From: Fibrisoma limi BUZ 3
GTDB taxonomy: Bacteria > Bacteroidota > Bacteroidia > Cytophagales > Spirosomataceae
Direction of reading: 5' to 3'
Assembly (NCBI RefSeq): GCF_000296815.2
Contig: NZ_CAIT01000009.1
Span: forward strand, 310,001-374,000
Length of the DNA stretch: 64,000 nucleotides
The translations under genes and the position numbers were made by a program. The first letter of the stretch is position 1. Every line of letters starts with the position of its first letter. The notes beneath the pieces were generated by a model. It was not told the DNA's origin, did not search any database, and was given only the letters and a program-made list of their open reading frames with translations. Positions 14,587-23,643 of the stretch are shown here, in pieces.

Positions 14587-14942
14587 AGTTTCTGGCCGAC
14601 GAAAACTTCCCGATTACTTCCTTTCGCACCTTGTAAACATTTGGCTATGATATTAAACATGTCGCGTTTGATATGCCCAGTGTTGCTGATGTGGATATTA
14701 CTGAGTTTGCGATCACTGAACAACGCGTCATCCTCACCTTTGACGGCGATTATGGAACGCTGATTTTCAAGTTTGGGTACCGGCCACCTGGCGTTGTTTA
14801 CTTTCGGCTGGTCAATATTTCTCCAGACGAACCTGCTCACATGCTGATAAATATGTTGAAAGAAGGGTATCAGATAAACAATATGCATACGGTTGTTGAG
14901 AACGACAGGATACGTCAGCGTCGGATAGCTCAAGAATCGTGA
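14583..14942 (+). pseudogene. Broken DUF5615 PIN-like toxin gene
   Basis: In the frame starting at 14583 the translation reads (I)KFLADENFPITSFRTL, stop (TAA at 14634-14636), then TFGYDIKHVAFDMPSVADVD and on to the natural end at 14942. KFLADENFP is the hallmark N-terminus of DUF5615 nucleases, with the catalytic aspartate. Two lesions are visible: the start is ATA rather than ATG, and codon 17 after the Lys is a stop. The rest of the frame, about 100 codons, is still open, including the TFDGDYG motif, so decay is recent. A downstream ATG at 14673 could only give an 89-aa piece lacking the first acidic motif. Confidence 0.8.
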
Positions 14943-14977
14943 TCACTACTTGCCAGCCATCTTAACTTCCTGTCCCC

Positions 14978-15328
14978 ATGAACATTCTGTCCATTGAGCC
15001 ATTTGTTCCCTCCGGTAGCAATTTTGAGGGCTCTAAGCAATTCTTTCAGGCGCTGGGCTTCCAGATAAATTGGGACACCGGCGACTACGTTGGTTTCGAG
15101 CGCGACGGCTGCAAATTCATTTTACAGAAGTACGACAAGGCTGAATTTGCCGAAAACTTCATGCTCAGCGTCCGGATCACCGATGCCGATGAATTCTGGC
15201 AGGACGTAACGGCCCGGCAACTCCCCGAAACGTTTGGCATTCAAATCAGCAAACCAATCAATCAACCTTACGGACGCGAGGTGAACATCATCGATCTGGC
15301 CGGTGTCTGCTGGCACTTTGTGGAGTAA
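14978..15328 (+). CDS. VOC (glyoxalase/bleomycin-resistance fold) protein
   Basis: A 116-residue protein with the beta-alpha-beta-beta-beta pattern of the vicinal-oxygen-chelate fold. It has FVPSGSNFEGSKQFFQALGF at the N-terminus, DYVGFERDGCKFILQ in the middle, a second half beginning FMLSVRITDADEFWQDV, and the closing NIIDLAGVCWHFVE. Single-domain members form dimers. Some bind bleomycin-like drugs and others are metal enzymes. Metal ligands are not conserved clearly enough here to assign a reaction. It is followed by a hairpin terminator at 15375. Confidence 0.75.
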   Translation: MNILSIEPFVPSGSNFEGSKQFFQALGFQINWDTGDYVGFERDGCKFILQKYDKAEFAENFMLSVRITDADEFWQDVTARQLPETFGIQISKPINQPYGREVNIIDLAGVCWHFVE

Positions 15329-15374
15329 CGTAGCATATCTGTTAAGGCGATCATCACCCTGTTTTATTCGCACT

Positions 15375-15404
15375 AAGCCTGTTTCCAGCACGAGACAGGC
15401 TTTT
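15375..15404 (+). terminator. Hairpin terminator after the VOC protein gene
   Basis: AAGCCTGTTTC and GAGACAGGCTT can pair around a short loop (one G-T pair), followed by TT and a weak T-rich tail. It lies 47 bases after the stop. Confidence 0.6.
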
Positions 15405-15490
15405 GTTGATGAGCCCAGCCGCATTATGTCAAAGCCTGATTAACTTAATGGCCAGTTTATAGGATCAGTCTATCATTTACCCACCCTTTT

Positions 15491-17113
15491 ATGAACAGAC
15501 GGCGCTTTCTTAAGCACAGTTCAGTCGTTTCCGTATCGGCCACGTCCATAGCAATGGCCTCCTGCTCATCGCCAAAAGCCGCCGAGACAACTGATGAAGC
15601 TAAACCTTTTGTTGATGAGTTTGAATTGAATGAGCTGACCGTGCCTGACCTGCAACAAAAGATGCAGTCGGGTGAGCATACGTCCGAATCCCTTACAAAG
15701 CTCTACCTCGACCGGATCGACGCCATCGACAAGAAAGGCCCCGGCCTAAACGCGGTGATTGAAGTCAACCCCGACGCGCTCAAAATAGCCAAAGCGATGG
15801 ACGAAGAGCGTAAAGCGGGTAAAGTGCGTGGCCCGATGCATGGTATTCCGGTGCTGATCAAGGACAACATCGACACTGGCGACCAGATGATGACAACCGC
15901 CGGTTCACTGGCGCTGGAGGGGCACAAAGCCGCTAAGGATGCCTTTGTCGTTGCTCAACTGCGGAAAGCTGGAGCCGTCATACTGGGCAAAACAAACCTC
16001 AGCGAATGGGCCAATTTTCGGTCAACCCGGTCCACCAGTGGCTGGAGCAGCCGGGGCGGCCAAACCCGCAACCCATACGTACTGGACCGGAATCCAAGCG
16101 GATCCAGTTCAGGTTCCGGCTCGGCGGCATCGGCTAATCTATGTGCCGTAGCGGTGGGCACCGAAACCGATGGCTCCATCATTGCTCCCGCATCGCATTG
16201 CGGTTTGGTTGGCCTCAAGCCAACGGTTGGGTTGGTCAGCCGTAGCGGCATTATTCCCATCTCCCACACGCAGGACACCGCTGGACCGATGACGCGCACC
16301 GTAACGGATGCCGCCATTCTGCTTGGTGCGCTCGCAGGTGTCGATCCTGACGATGCCGTTACGCTCGAAAGCCGTGGCAAAAGCACGACCGACTACACGC
16401 AATTTCTGAAAGCCGATGCCTTACGAGGTAAACGTATCGGCATTGAAAAATCATTCCTGAAAGGGCACGAAGGCGTCGTCGGCTTGTACAAAGAGGCTAT
16501 AGAAGTATTGAAAAAACAGGGCGCTACGGTCGTTGAAATCGAGATAATGAAGGAGCTTGGCGAGACCGGCGGAGCCGAGTTTACTGTACTGCTATACGAA
16601 TTCAAAGATGGCGTGAACCGCTATCTGTCAAAAGCCAATGCGCGTGTCAAGTCCCTGGCCGACGTGATTGCGTTCAACAAGCAGAATGAGGCCAAAGCCA
16701 TGCCGTTCTTTAAGCAGGAAATTCTCAAAAGCAGCGAAGCCAAAGGCGATCTGACCAGTAAGGAATACACCGACGCCCTGGCGAAAACCCGGACCTGGCG
16801 CCAACGTATCGACCGGCTCATGGCGGCCAACAAGCTGGACGCGATCGGCGGCACTAGCATTGGCTTTGCCGGCTGCATCGACCTGATCAACGGCGACTAC
16901 GACACGGGTTTCTATTTCTGCCCACCAGCCGCCATGGCCGGTTATCCGCACCTGACCATCCCGATGGGCAACGTTCACGGCCTACCGGTCGGCTTCTCCC
17001 TCATCGCCGGTGCCTACCAAGAAGGCCCGTTGCTGGCAATGGGGTATGGGTATGAGCAAGCGTCTAAAAAGCGGACGCGGCCGGGGTTCATACCGGTTCT
17101 AATTCCTAGTTGA
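15491..17113 (+). CDS. Amidase-signature family enzyme, exported lipoprotein
   Basis: A 540-residue hydrolase of amide bonds. The N-terminus NRRRFLKHSSVVSVSATSIA has a twin-arginine-like motif, and MASC is a lipobox (Cys about 25), so it is probably exported and lipid-anchored. The amidase catalytic triad is visible: Lys in VLIKDNID, cis-Ser in SGSSSGSGSAA and nucleophile Ser in TETDGSIIAPA. The ETDGSI form is typical of peptide-amidase-like members rather than GatA. C-terminal MAGYPHLTIPMG is the usual substrate-pocket segment. It stands alone: the upstream gene is separated by a terminator, and base composition drops sharply just after its stop. Confidence 0.9.
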   Translation: MNRRRFLKHSSVVSVSATSIAMASCSSPKAAETTDEAKPFVDEFELNELTVPDLQQKMQSGEHTSESLTKLYLDRIDAIDKKGPGLNAVIEVNPDALKIAKAMDEERKAGKVRGPMHGIPVLIKDNIDTGDQMMTTAGSLALEGHKAAKDAFVVAQLRKAGAVILGKTNLSEWANFRSTRSTSGWSSRGGQTRNPYVLDRNPSGSSSGSGSAASANLCAVAVGTETDGSIIAPASHCGLVGLKPTVGLVSRSGIIPISHTQDTAGPMTRTVTDAAILLGALAGVDPDDAVTLESRGKSTTDYTQFLKADALRGKRIGIEKSFLKGHEGVVGLYKEAIEVLKKQGATVVEIEIMKELGETGGAEFTVLLYEFKDGVNRYLSKANARVKSLADVIAFNKQNEAKAMPFFKQEILKSSEAKGDLTSKEYTDALAKTRTWRQRIDRLMAANKLDAIGGTSIGFAGCIDLINGDYDTGFYFCPPAAMAGYPHLTIPMGNVHGLPVGFSLIAGAYQEGPLLAMGYGYEQASKKRTRPGFIPVLIPS

Positions 17114-17233
17114 GCCACATGAATTTGTTTATAAGGCTTCTAATTATTACCACTTCCTCAAAGGCTTAATCACGTTAAAGTATATTAGACATGAATATTC
17201 TTTTAGAATTAAGATCATTGACGAAAAGATAAA

Positions 17234-18577
17234 GTGCATTCCATACCACTACTAGAGGAATTTAGAGTCCATCACAACAAGCTCTTACCAGAGCCACGGG
17301 TTTTGATGGCTATTATTAAATTGTACAATGACTTAGGGGGTTTAGAAGGCTCTGCTGAATCATTTACAGAATCTCAGCTACGCTCTGCTTTTCAATGGGC
17401 TGACTCTGAATTAAGTTTGGCTGATGAGCCAAGCACAAAAACTTTCTATGAACGTTATAATTCAATAATATATGAGTTGTTCGATTTTATTTTAAATCGT
17501 GACCCAAGCGACGGAACATACAGCTTATCATCGTACGCTCTTCAGCTATGCCGTCTTCTTAAAGATACATTGTTCCATGAAATCAAGTCTACACGTCTAG
17601 TAACGCTATTTAGACTTATGGATGAACAGCTAGACAATTCGGAACGATTTATAGGGTGGGCGAATGAAGAATTAGATGCAACCATTCACAGCATTAATGG
17701 GCAGATCGAACAAGCAGAAATGAACATTCGTCATGAAGTTCGACAATTACAAGGGTATTCAGGTCAAAGCAACGAAGATTATGAAGCCCATTTGCGAAAT
17801 ACAGAAAACAAACTGCGTGACTTATACAAGCAAACTCAGCAGCTTCTTGATGCATTCACTTCAACAGCAGGAATTGAATACAAACTTAAATTTCTAAAAA
17901 ACACATTCTCTGACGACGAAATTTTGCAGAAGTTAGCCGATAAATCTTTGCTATTTATTCGAGAATCTCACAAAAAATTACGCTCTCAGAGAGCATTGTT
18001 GGATAGGGCGCAACCTAGGGTTCAGGCACTATTTAAAAATCTTGATGCAGCTCGTTTCGACCGACTTTCTGGCCAATTTCTAACATACTTACTTAATCCA
18101 GATCGTAATGTTACACCTGCATCTGGTCATCCTGAACTACCACCTGATGTGCCTGCTAAATGGTTACTTAGCAGTCCGTTAAAGCTGAAATACCTCCCTA
18201 ATAGGACCTCTCGGATCTTCCCACCTGTTCGTATTCCAGCCCCCCAAGTTGCTCCAGATCCCGAAGCAGAGAAAGAATTTCTGCTACAAGCGGAAGTTCA
18301 ATTACGGCTGCAACAACGTACTGATTTTTGGCTGACAGAACTTATTCAACAAGTACAGCAAAATAAATCTGTTGCTTTTGAGCCATTTGCAACTGCAATT
18401 ATTCAGAATGAGGCTCCTGATGAAGTATATAGTATACTGGCTTTTCTATTAGGCCGAGTACTCAACGAAACTGTACCACGCCAAGGCTGGTCAGTACATA
18501 GTCATACTCAAGAGCCTCCCCTTGTCATTAACCACACATCATTTGCATTATGGCCTCTTCACTTCAGCCACCAGTAG
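17234..18577 (+). CDS. jetA: Wadjet-type JetA-like (MukF/kleisin-like) subunit
   Basis: The first gene of a four-gene AT-rich operon whose order and sizes match Wadjet: JetA 447 aa, JetB 221 aa, JetC 1138 aa, JetD 332 aa. The protein begins with winged-helix-like segments (SESFTESQLRSAFQWAD; YNSIIYELFDFIL). A long coiled-coil region follows (about 150-280; HSINGQIEQAEMNIRHEV), then a C-terminal helical part, as in kleisins that bridge SMC heads. The start is GTG at 17234, and no ATG fits better. The last 28 bases overlap jetB. The assignment rests on operon architecture and fold-like features rather than a strong motif, and the Wadjet subtype is not determined. Confidence 0.75.
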   Translation: MHSIPLLEEFRVHHNKLLPEPRVLMAIIKLYNDLGGLEGSAESFTESQLRSAFQWADSELSLADEPSTKTFYERYNSIIYELFDFILNRDPSDGTYSLSSYALQLCRLLKDTLFHEIKSTRLVTLFRLMDEQLDNSERFIGWANEELDATIHSINGQIEQAEMNIRHEVRQLQGYSGQSNEDYEAHLRNTENKLRDLYKQTQQLLDAFTSTAGIEYKLKFLKNTFSDDEILQKLADKSLLFIRESHKKLRSQRALLDRAQPRVQALFKNLDAARFDRLSGQFLTYLLNPDRNVTPASGHPELPPDVPAKWLLSSPLKLKYLPNRTSRIFPPVRIPAPQVAPDPEAEKEFLLQAEVQLRLQQRTDFWLTELIQQVQQNKSVAFEPFATAIIQNEAPDEVYSILAFLLGRVLNETVPRQGWSVHSHTQEPPLVINHTSFALWPLHFSHQ

Positions 18578-19215
18578 ACTTTCATGATTTCTTTACCAAT
18601 TCAGACACCATTGAACACTTTGCTAGATTAGACTATGAACTACGAGCAGGGGTTTATATACAAGAAATTCATCCTGAACAGCGACGTTTATTCTGGTTCT
18701 TAGAAGACCAAATTAAACCTATTGAAGAATTTTATTTGACAGTATATGGCTTGAAACTGCAACACCGACTCGACGGAACACGTCGATTTTATTTCTTACA
18801 GCCCACTGAACAAGCAGCTAACAAAATTCCTCAATTATATCGCCGAGACCTTAAACCCGATTTAATTATTGTGGGTATGCTGTTATGTCAAGTAGTATTT
18901 GTGGATTTGGAAATTCCTAGTACAATAGATGAGCTTATGCAACTATTGGTTTTGGAATACGCACCATACAGAGAAGGATTACTTAGGCACGTATCTAAAC
19001 TGAAAAATTCAAAGTATTTTGCTACAGACCTAGATGATGACAAAGTAAAAAAATGGCTTTCAGATGCAATTGATGAATTCACAAAACTTGGTTGGGTATA
19101 CAAGCCTGGTGACGGCACTTTTCAAATAATGCCTGCCTTAAACCACTTACGCGACCTATACTGGGATGATATCATGAGGATGGAAATAATATATAAGTCT
19201 GATAATTCTAACTAG
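18550..19215 (+). CDS. jetB: Wadjet-type JetB-like (MukE/KITE-like) subunit
   Basis: A 221-residue protein in the position of the KITE (MukE-like) subunit. It shows tandem winged-helix character, with segments such as QAANKIPQLYRRDLKPDLII, MQLLVLEYAPYREGLLRHV and WLSDAIDEFTKLGWVYKPGD followed by a beta wing. In Wadjet, JetB binds JetA and stabilises the SMC motor. It overlaps jetA by 28 bases and ends 4 bases before jetC. AT-rich codon use (many AAA, TTA, ATA) contrasts with the GC-rich flanking genes. Confidence 0.72.
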   Translation: MASSLQPPVDFHDFFTNSDTIEHFARLDYELRAGVYIQEIHPEQRRLFWFLEDQIKPIEEFYLTVYGLKLQHRLDGTRRFYFLQPTEQAANKIPQLYRRDLKPDLIIVGMLLCQVVFVDLEIPSTIDELMQLLVLEYAPYREGLLRHVSKLKNSKYFATDLDDDKVKKWLSDAIDEFTKLGWVYKPGDGTFQIMPALNHLRDLYWDDIMRMEIIYKSDNSN

Positions 19216-19219
19216 AACA

Positions 19220-22200
19220 ATGCGCTATCCATTCCTATACAGTATATCTACTGTCAACCTTATCTATCACGGAAATTGTGACTATAAGCTTAATCCATTC
19301 TGTACTGGTTTTGCGGGTGAAAGTGGTGTAGGTAAAAGTATTATTGCAGACTTACTTCAACTTATTTTTATAGCCAACGAAGGAATATATCAATCAGCTA
19401 CGCATGGAAAAGGAAATCGTCCATTACATAAGTTAGTGCAAAAGCGAGTATCGACTGCCACTGAAGACGGAGCTAGTCGCGGATACGTTTTTGCTAATGT
19501 TCAAACAGGGGCAACTGATTTCCTTGTCATTGGTTGCGCTATAGAAAGTGTCACGCAGCAATGTATTCCATTTGTCATTCAACAAGGTGAAGACTTCCGT
19601 GCTCAGTTGCGTTCTATTTCTCGCCCTTTAAGTCATACTGCATTTATCGACAATGGTAATATAATCGCAGTAACTGAGTTGCGTGATCACATGTATAGAA
19701 ATCAGCAAGTAGTTGCCAGAATATTTACTAAGGGGCCTTCTGACTATTACAAGATTTTGTGGGATAACGATTTAGTGCCAATAGACATTCGCAAACCAAC
19801 TATACTCAAAGACTATGCTAAAATTCTTCGTTCATTTTCACGCAGTGGAGAACTAGACAAGAATCCAGAAAATCTAGAAAGTTTTTTATTTGGAAGCGAA
19901 CGAAAAGAAAGCATTTGGAAAAAATATGAACAGTTATTAGCTAGTGTAGGACGAGACAAAAGGGATTATGAGCGAAACAGTCACCGTATTCATCGTATTG
20001 AGCGTAGAATGAGCGGATTTCGCCAACTTGATAATTTGCTAAAGGAAGTTCATTTATGGCGGAGAGATTATCAAGAAAATGAACTCTATATTGCTCAAAA
20101 AAATCGTAAAGCAGCACAGGTTGAAATAGAACGATTCCTATTACAAACCCAATCTACTCAGCTATCAACCTTTCGTCTAGGCGAAGCTCAAGCACATCGC
20201 AATTTAAATGGTGCTTGGGCAAAATTAATTAGTTACCGATCTCATCAGCGACGTTTACAGGAGCTACCAGACCTGATAGATAAGGCGAATGAGGATTTGC
20301 AGACAGCCGAAACACTCAAGAAAGCAGCAGAGGAGACTGCACGCTTTTCTAGAGAGAACTTAGTTAAAGCAAACAAAGTAGAAACTTGGTTATCCTTTGT
20401 AGGACCTGATTACAAAGATTTATATACCGCCTTAGAAACTAAACAGACAGAAGAACGCCATGCCAAACTTCGTAATGATCTTTGGGCATATCTTAATCAG
20501 CAAAAGCAAACCGATATTTTACGCTTTCTGGGCTGGGATAAGGGATTTTCAGCTTTACAAATACAGCAAGAGTGTAATGAGTGGGAACAAACAGCTATTG
20601 ATGCGCGTAGGTTAGCCTCCTATACGGACTTGGCTAATCCCAAGTCACTAACTAGTTGGGCCTTAAAAAGAAGTGATCCTCTTACTCTCGATCAGGAAAG
20701 CGTGTTAGCCCATTTTGGCCAGTTTGATAAATGGAAAAATAAAGAAGAACGTCAAGCTCGCTTTTTAGAGACTGCTGATTTACTGATCCACGATAAGATG
20801 GTAATTGAAAACGGCGTTTCAACTGCTGGTTTTTGGTTATGCTTGGCTGGGACAAAAGAGTGGATTGTACGCCTGTCACCAGAGCAAAGGCTCTTTGAAC
20901 ACCACGATAAAGAGCAGGTCCGTAAGCTTTTAGAGACGTGGAATCAAAAGAATGAAAAGCAGGCCGAAATCTTAGAAGATAAAAGTCAGAAAGCAAAAGC
21001 TTTACTAGAAGTCCTAGAGGGTTGTTCCTACTGGGAAGAAGCACTTCCTCTGCTAAATAACACCAAGACAAATAAGATAATAATACCTATTGATTTTCCC
21101 ACAAGCTCATCAGACATTGGTATTGCTGTTGATCTACACCGCAAGCGTAGTTATTTAATCGCAGAGCAGGAATCAAAAATTACTAATGAGAATCAAGCTA
21201 ACATTAACTATGGACATACTTTTGAAACGCAATTAACATTAAGAAGTGAACAAGGCGCTTTACAGAAACAAATAGATGAAGTAGACAGAGGGCAGCTAGC
21301 CTCTGACTTGTGGAAATATCGTATACAACTACGGAGTATTCAACAGGAAGCAAATAATTGGTTGAGTGAAAATTCTGCTAACATACCTATAGAACTTATT
21401 AGAAAACATCATGCAGAAACTGGCGCAGTTGACAGCCTATCGAATGATGAGTTAACCAAACAGCTAATTCAAGCAGAAATTAACCTCGAAAATGGGCAAA
21501 AACAATTAATTGAAACTGAAAATAAGCTTGCTGAATTGCAGCGAATAGAACAAGAGGTACAACTTAATTTTGAAAAACTACCACTAGTCGAAGCCGATAA
21601 GCTGGATATTATTCCGACTTATTCAGATGTTCAAGAAAAAGAAAATGATTATGAACTACTGTTTCGTGAGCTTGTAAAAGAGTTTTTAAGTAGTGATGAA
21701 ATAAGTAAGTACCGTCCGGCCGAAGACTTGCTACATTTTATGCAAGAAGTACTGCCAGATGAAGTTCGTGGTGCAATGATACGCTCGACTGATGAAGGGC
21801 AAGAGCGTTTGCAAAGTGCTTGGAATAGCATTAATGAGTCAATGCGAGAAATTGCACGCCTTAAATTGGTAGAATTAGGTCAATTAATTGGCGATGTTCG
21901 CGAAGCATACGATGATTTTGCAAAAGATATAGGAGACCTGCAAAAATATTTCCGACGAGAAAAAACAGAAATAACCGGTGGGTTCCGCCCGTATGTAGCT
22001 ATTCGTTCGGTCACAGCTTATCCGGTAGAATGGCTAGATGAATTTCAGCGTACCGCTGCTGATCCCGAAACAGTCCGTCAACTAGCCAATTTAGATTCGC
22101 TTGAGAGCATACTTTATCGTGCTTATGATCAAAAAGGTGGTACAGATCCAAAGCGCAATATACCAAAGTTACTAGACCCACTGAGTTACGTAAAGTTAGA

Positions 22201-22636
22201 ATTTGAGATGAAAAACGAGGAGGGCTATGTCAATGACGGCAGTAGTGGTCAGACATTTATGGCAGCGGCCTTACTGAACATAGCTCGTCTGTCAGTGATC
22301 GGACGTACTGGGGGACCTAATACGGCTTTGCGTGGGCTGCGATTTATGGCTATTGATGAAGTTGACAGTTTAGGAAGCAATTACCAAACTTTATTAGAAT
22401 TGGCCCACAAAGAGAACTTTCAGGTAATTTCATTATCAGTACGCCCTTTGGTTTATGAAGCAGGTTCTCAGCAACGCTTATACTTCCTTCATCTTGGCCG
22501 AAATAAAACACTACGGCAAAACCTACCGCCAGTTATGTTGAGTAAAGGGGAGCTTACTCCTGTTTCAACTGAGCGTTTTACTCCTCCAAGCAATCCAACC
22601 TTATTCGATCCACTCCCTCCTGATGTTACAGCCTAA
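19220..22636 (+). CDS. jetC: Wadjet-type JetC-like SMC ATPase
   Basis: A 1138-residue SMC/Rad50/MukB-like motor. Walker A is GESGVGKS at residues 33-40. The middle (about 230-900) is dominated by charged coiled-coil stretches, interrupted by a globular hinge-like section. The C-terminal head has a signature-like DGSSGQTFMAAALLNIA and Walker B LRFMAIDEVDS, with Asp1046-Glu1047 as the catalytic pair. In Wadjet, JetC with JetA and JetB extrudes plasmid DNA and presents it to the JetD nuclease. The length fits a JetC. The gene follows jetB by 4 bases and overlaps jetD by 14 bases. No frameshift or stop interrupts it, so the motor looks functional. Confidence 0.85.
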   Translation: MRYPFLYSISTVNLIYHGNCDYKLNPFCTGFAGESGVGKSIIADLLQLIFIANEGIYQSATHGKGNRPLHKLVQKRVSTATEDGASRGYVFANVQTGATDFLVIGCAIESVTQQCIPFVIQQGEDFRAQLRSISRPLSHTAFIDNGNIIAVTELRDHMYRNQQVVARIFTKGPSDYYKILWDNDLVPIDIRKPTILKDYAKILRSFSRSGELDKNPENLESFLFGSERKESIWKKYEQLLASVGRDKRDYERNSHRIHRIERRMSGFRQLDNLLKEVHLWRRDYQENELYIAQKNRKAAQVEIERFLLQTQSTQLSTFRLGEAQAHRNLNGAWAKLISYRSHQRRLQELPDLIDKANEDLQTAETLKKAAEETARFSRENLVKANKVETWLSFVGPDYKDLYTALETKQTEERHAKLRNDLWAYLNQQKQTDILRFLGWDKGFSALQIQQECNEWEQTAIDARRLASYTDLANPKSLTSWALKRSDPLTLDQESVLAHFGQFDKWKNKEERQARFLETADLLIHDKMVIENGVSTAGFWLCLAGTKEWIVRLSPEQRLFEHHDKEQVRKLLETWNQKNEKQAEILEDKSQKAKALLEVLEGCSYWEEALPLLNNTKTNKIIIPIDFPTSSSDIGIAVDLHRKRSYLIAEQESKITNENQANINYGHTFETQLTLRSEQGALQKQIDEVDRGQLASDLWKYRIQLRSIQQEANNWLSENSANIPIELIRKHHAETGAVDSLSNDELTKQLIQAEINLENGQKQLIETENKLAELQRIEQEVQLNFEKLPLVEADKLDIIPTYSDVQEKENDYELLFRELVKEFLSSDEISKYRPAEDLLHFMQEVLPDEVRGAMIRSTDEGQERLQSAWNSINESMREIARLKLVELGQLIGDVREAYDDFAKDIGDLQKYFRREKTEITGGFRPYVAIRSVTAYPVEWLDEFQRTAADPETVRQLANLDSLESILYRAYDQKGGTDPKRNIPKLLDPLSYVKLEFEMKNEEGYVNDGSSGQTFMAAALLNIARLSVIGRTGGPNTALRGLRFMAIDEVDSLGSNYQTLLELAHKENFQVISLSVRPLVYEAGSQQRLYFLHLGRNKTLRQNLPPVMLSKGELTPVSTERFTPPSNPTLFDPLPPDVTA

Positions 22637-23621
22637 TCCTATTCTCCTCGGTCCTGAATATACTTGGCGTTTATTAAGAGCCTTAGCTGAAATACGTTGT
22701 AAAGGACAAACACGTAGCAAGACTCTATTAGGCAATCCACCCTTTACGAATCCGGTTTACATAAGTTACAAAAATCAGCTACTGATTGCTCCGAAACACT
22801 TGCATCCCCATATCACAGTCGCTTGTCCAAATTTTAATGCATTTTACGATCGTGAAATTGCCCCTGTTTATACGGAAACTGAAAAATTTCTAGGAGACAA
22901 TGGTTTAGACTCACATCACGCCCACTTTACTCTCAAGGATGTAGTAGGCTTACAAAAAGTAGCTAATGAATGTGTGGTAATCATCAAAGATGAGTATTCA
23001 CGCGAGATCGTAGGAACCTTATATTTTGACAGTGCCAAAGCATTGAAGGAAAAAGAAGGGCTTAATTCTGCCGTTTTAAAACTGCTTGACTTAGAGCAGT
23101 ATCCGCAGTTGAGTCATTTGATACAAGAGTCAATCTGGGTTAGCGGACACCCCAAAGCTCGTTTAGTGTTACTCTGTGAGAATCAACACTATTTGCTTCA
23201 ATGGAAAAAGGCATTCGCTCAGCAAGTTGAGTTACGCCATGCTGGTGGACGTAATGTGACGAAATTAGCTCATGCACCTGATCCCGGAGCAACATTCTGT
23301 TATTTTGGAGACTGGGATTACGCTGGCCTTAGCACGTACCGGGACGTATACGCTATACATTTGCTTAACCATAACCGCCGGACACGTTTACTTACCCCGC
23401 CACAAAATGCTCCTCGGAAACAAGTAGGTATAGCAGGTCATGGTAGTCGTTGGCCCTCTGATTTATGGAAGAAACTGTCTCATCCAGAAATTCCATTAGA
23501 AGAACTTTTTAACGATGAGCAACGAAAATTGATTGATGAACTCAATCAAAATGATAAATGGATAGAGGAAGAGAGCGTTTTGTTTAATGATTTATTAGCA
23601 TATAATGGGTTATTAAACTGA
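22623..23621 (+). CDS. jetD: Wadjet-type JetD-like TOPRIM nuclease subunit
   Basis: A 332-residue protein with a TOPRIM-type metal site. Glu186 lies in LVLLCENQHYLLQW and Asp230/Asp232 in YFGDWDYAGLSTYRD, the E and DxD pattern of JetD and topoisomerase VI-like nucleases. An N-terminal winged-helix and arm region (about 1-170) precedes it. In known Wadjet systems JetD cleaves small circular DNA delivered by the JetABC motor. This protein is shorter than many JetD proteins (about 390 aa), so the N-terminal arm may be reduced. It overlaps jetC by 14 bases and closes the operon, ending 22 bases from the convergent symporter gene. Confidence 0.82.
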   Translation: MLQPNPILLGPEYTWRLLRALAEIRCKGQTRSKTLLGNPPFTNPVYISYKNQLLIAPKHLHPHITVACPNFNAFYDREIAPVYTETEKFLGDNGLDSHHAHFTLKDVVGLQKVANECVVIIKDEYSREIVGTLYFDSAKALKEKEGLNSAVLKLLDLEQYPQLSHLIQESIWVSGHPKARLVLLCENQHYLLQWKKAFAQQVELRHAGGRNVTKLAHAPDPGATFCYFGDWDYAGLSTYRDVYAIHLLNHNRRTRLLTPPQNAPRKQVGIAGHGSRWPSDLWKKLSHPEIPLEELFNDEQRKLIDELNQNDKWIEEESVLFNDLLAYNGLLN

Positions 23622-23643
23622 CTTTTCTTATGGATACAACTCT

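Noticed and set aside
14673-14942. An 89-aa gene starting at an internal ATG of the toxin remnant
   Set aside because: It lacks the KFLADEN catalytic start of DUF5615 and begins in the middle of the fold, so it is better read as part of a pseudogene.
17114-23643. Integrase or direct repeats bordering the Wadjet-like operon
   Set aside because: No integrase gene and no matching repeats were found at the two edges, so the mechanism of acquisition cannot be read.
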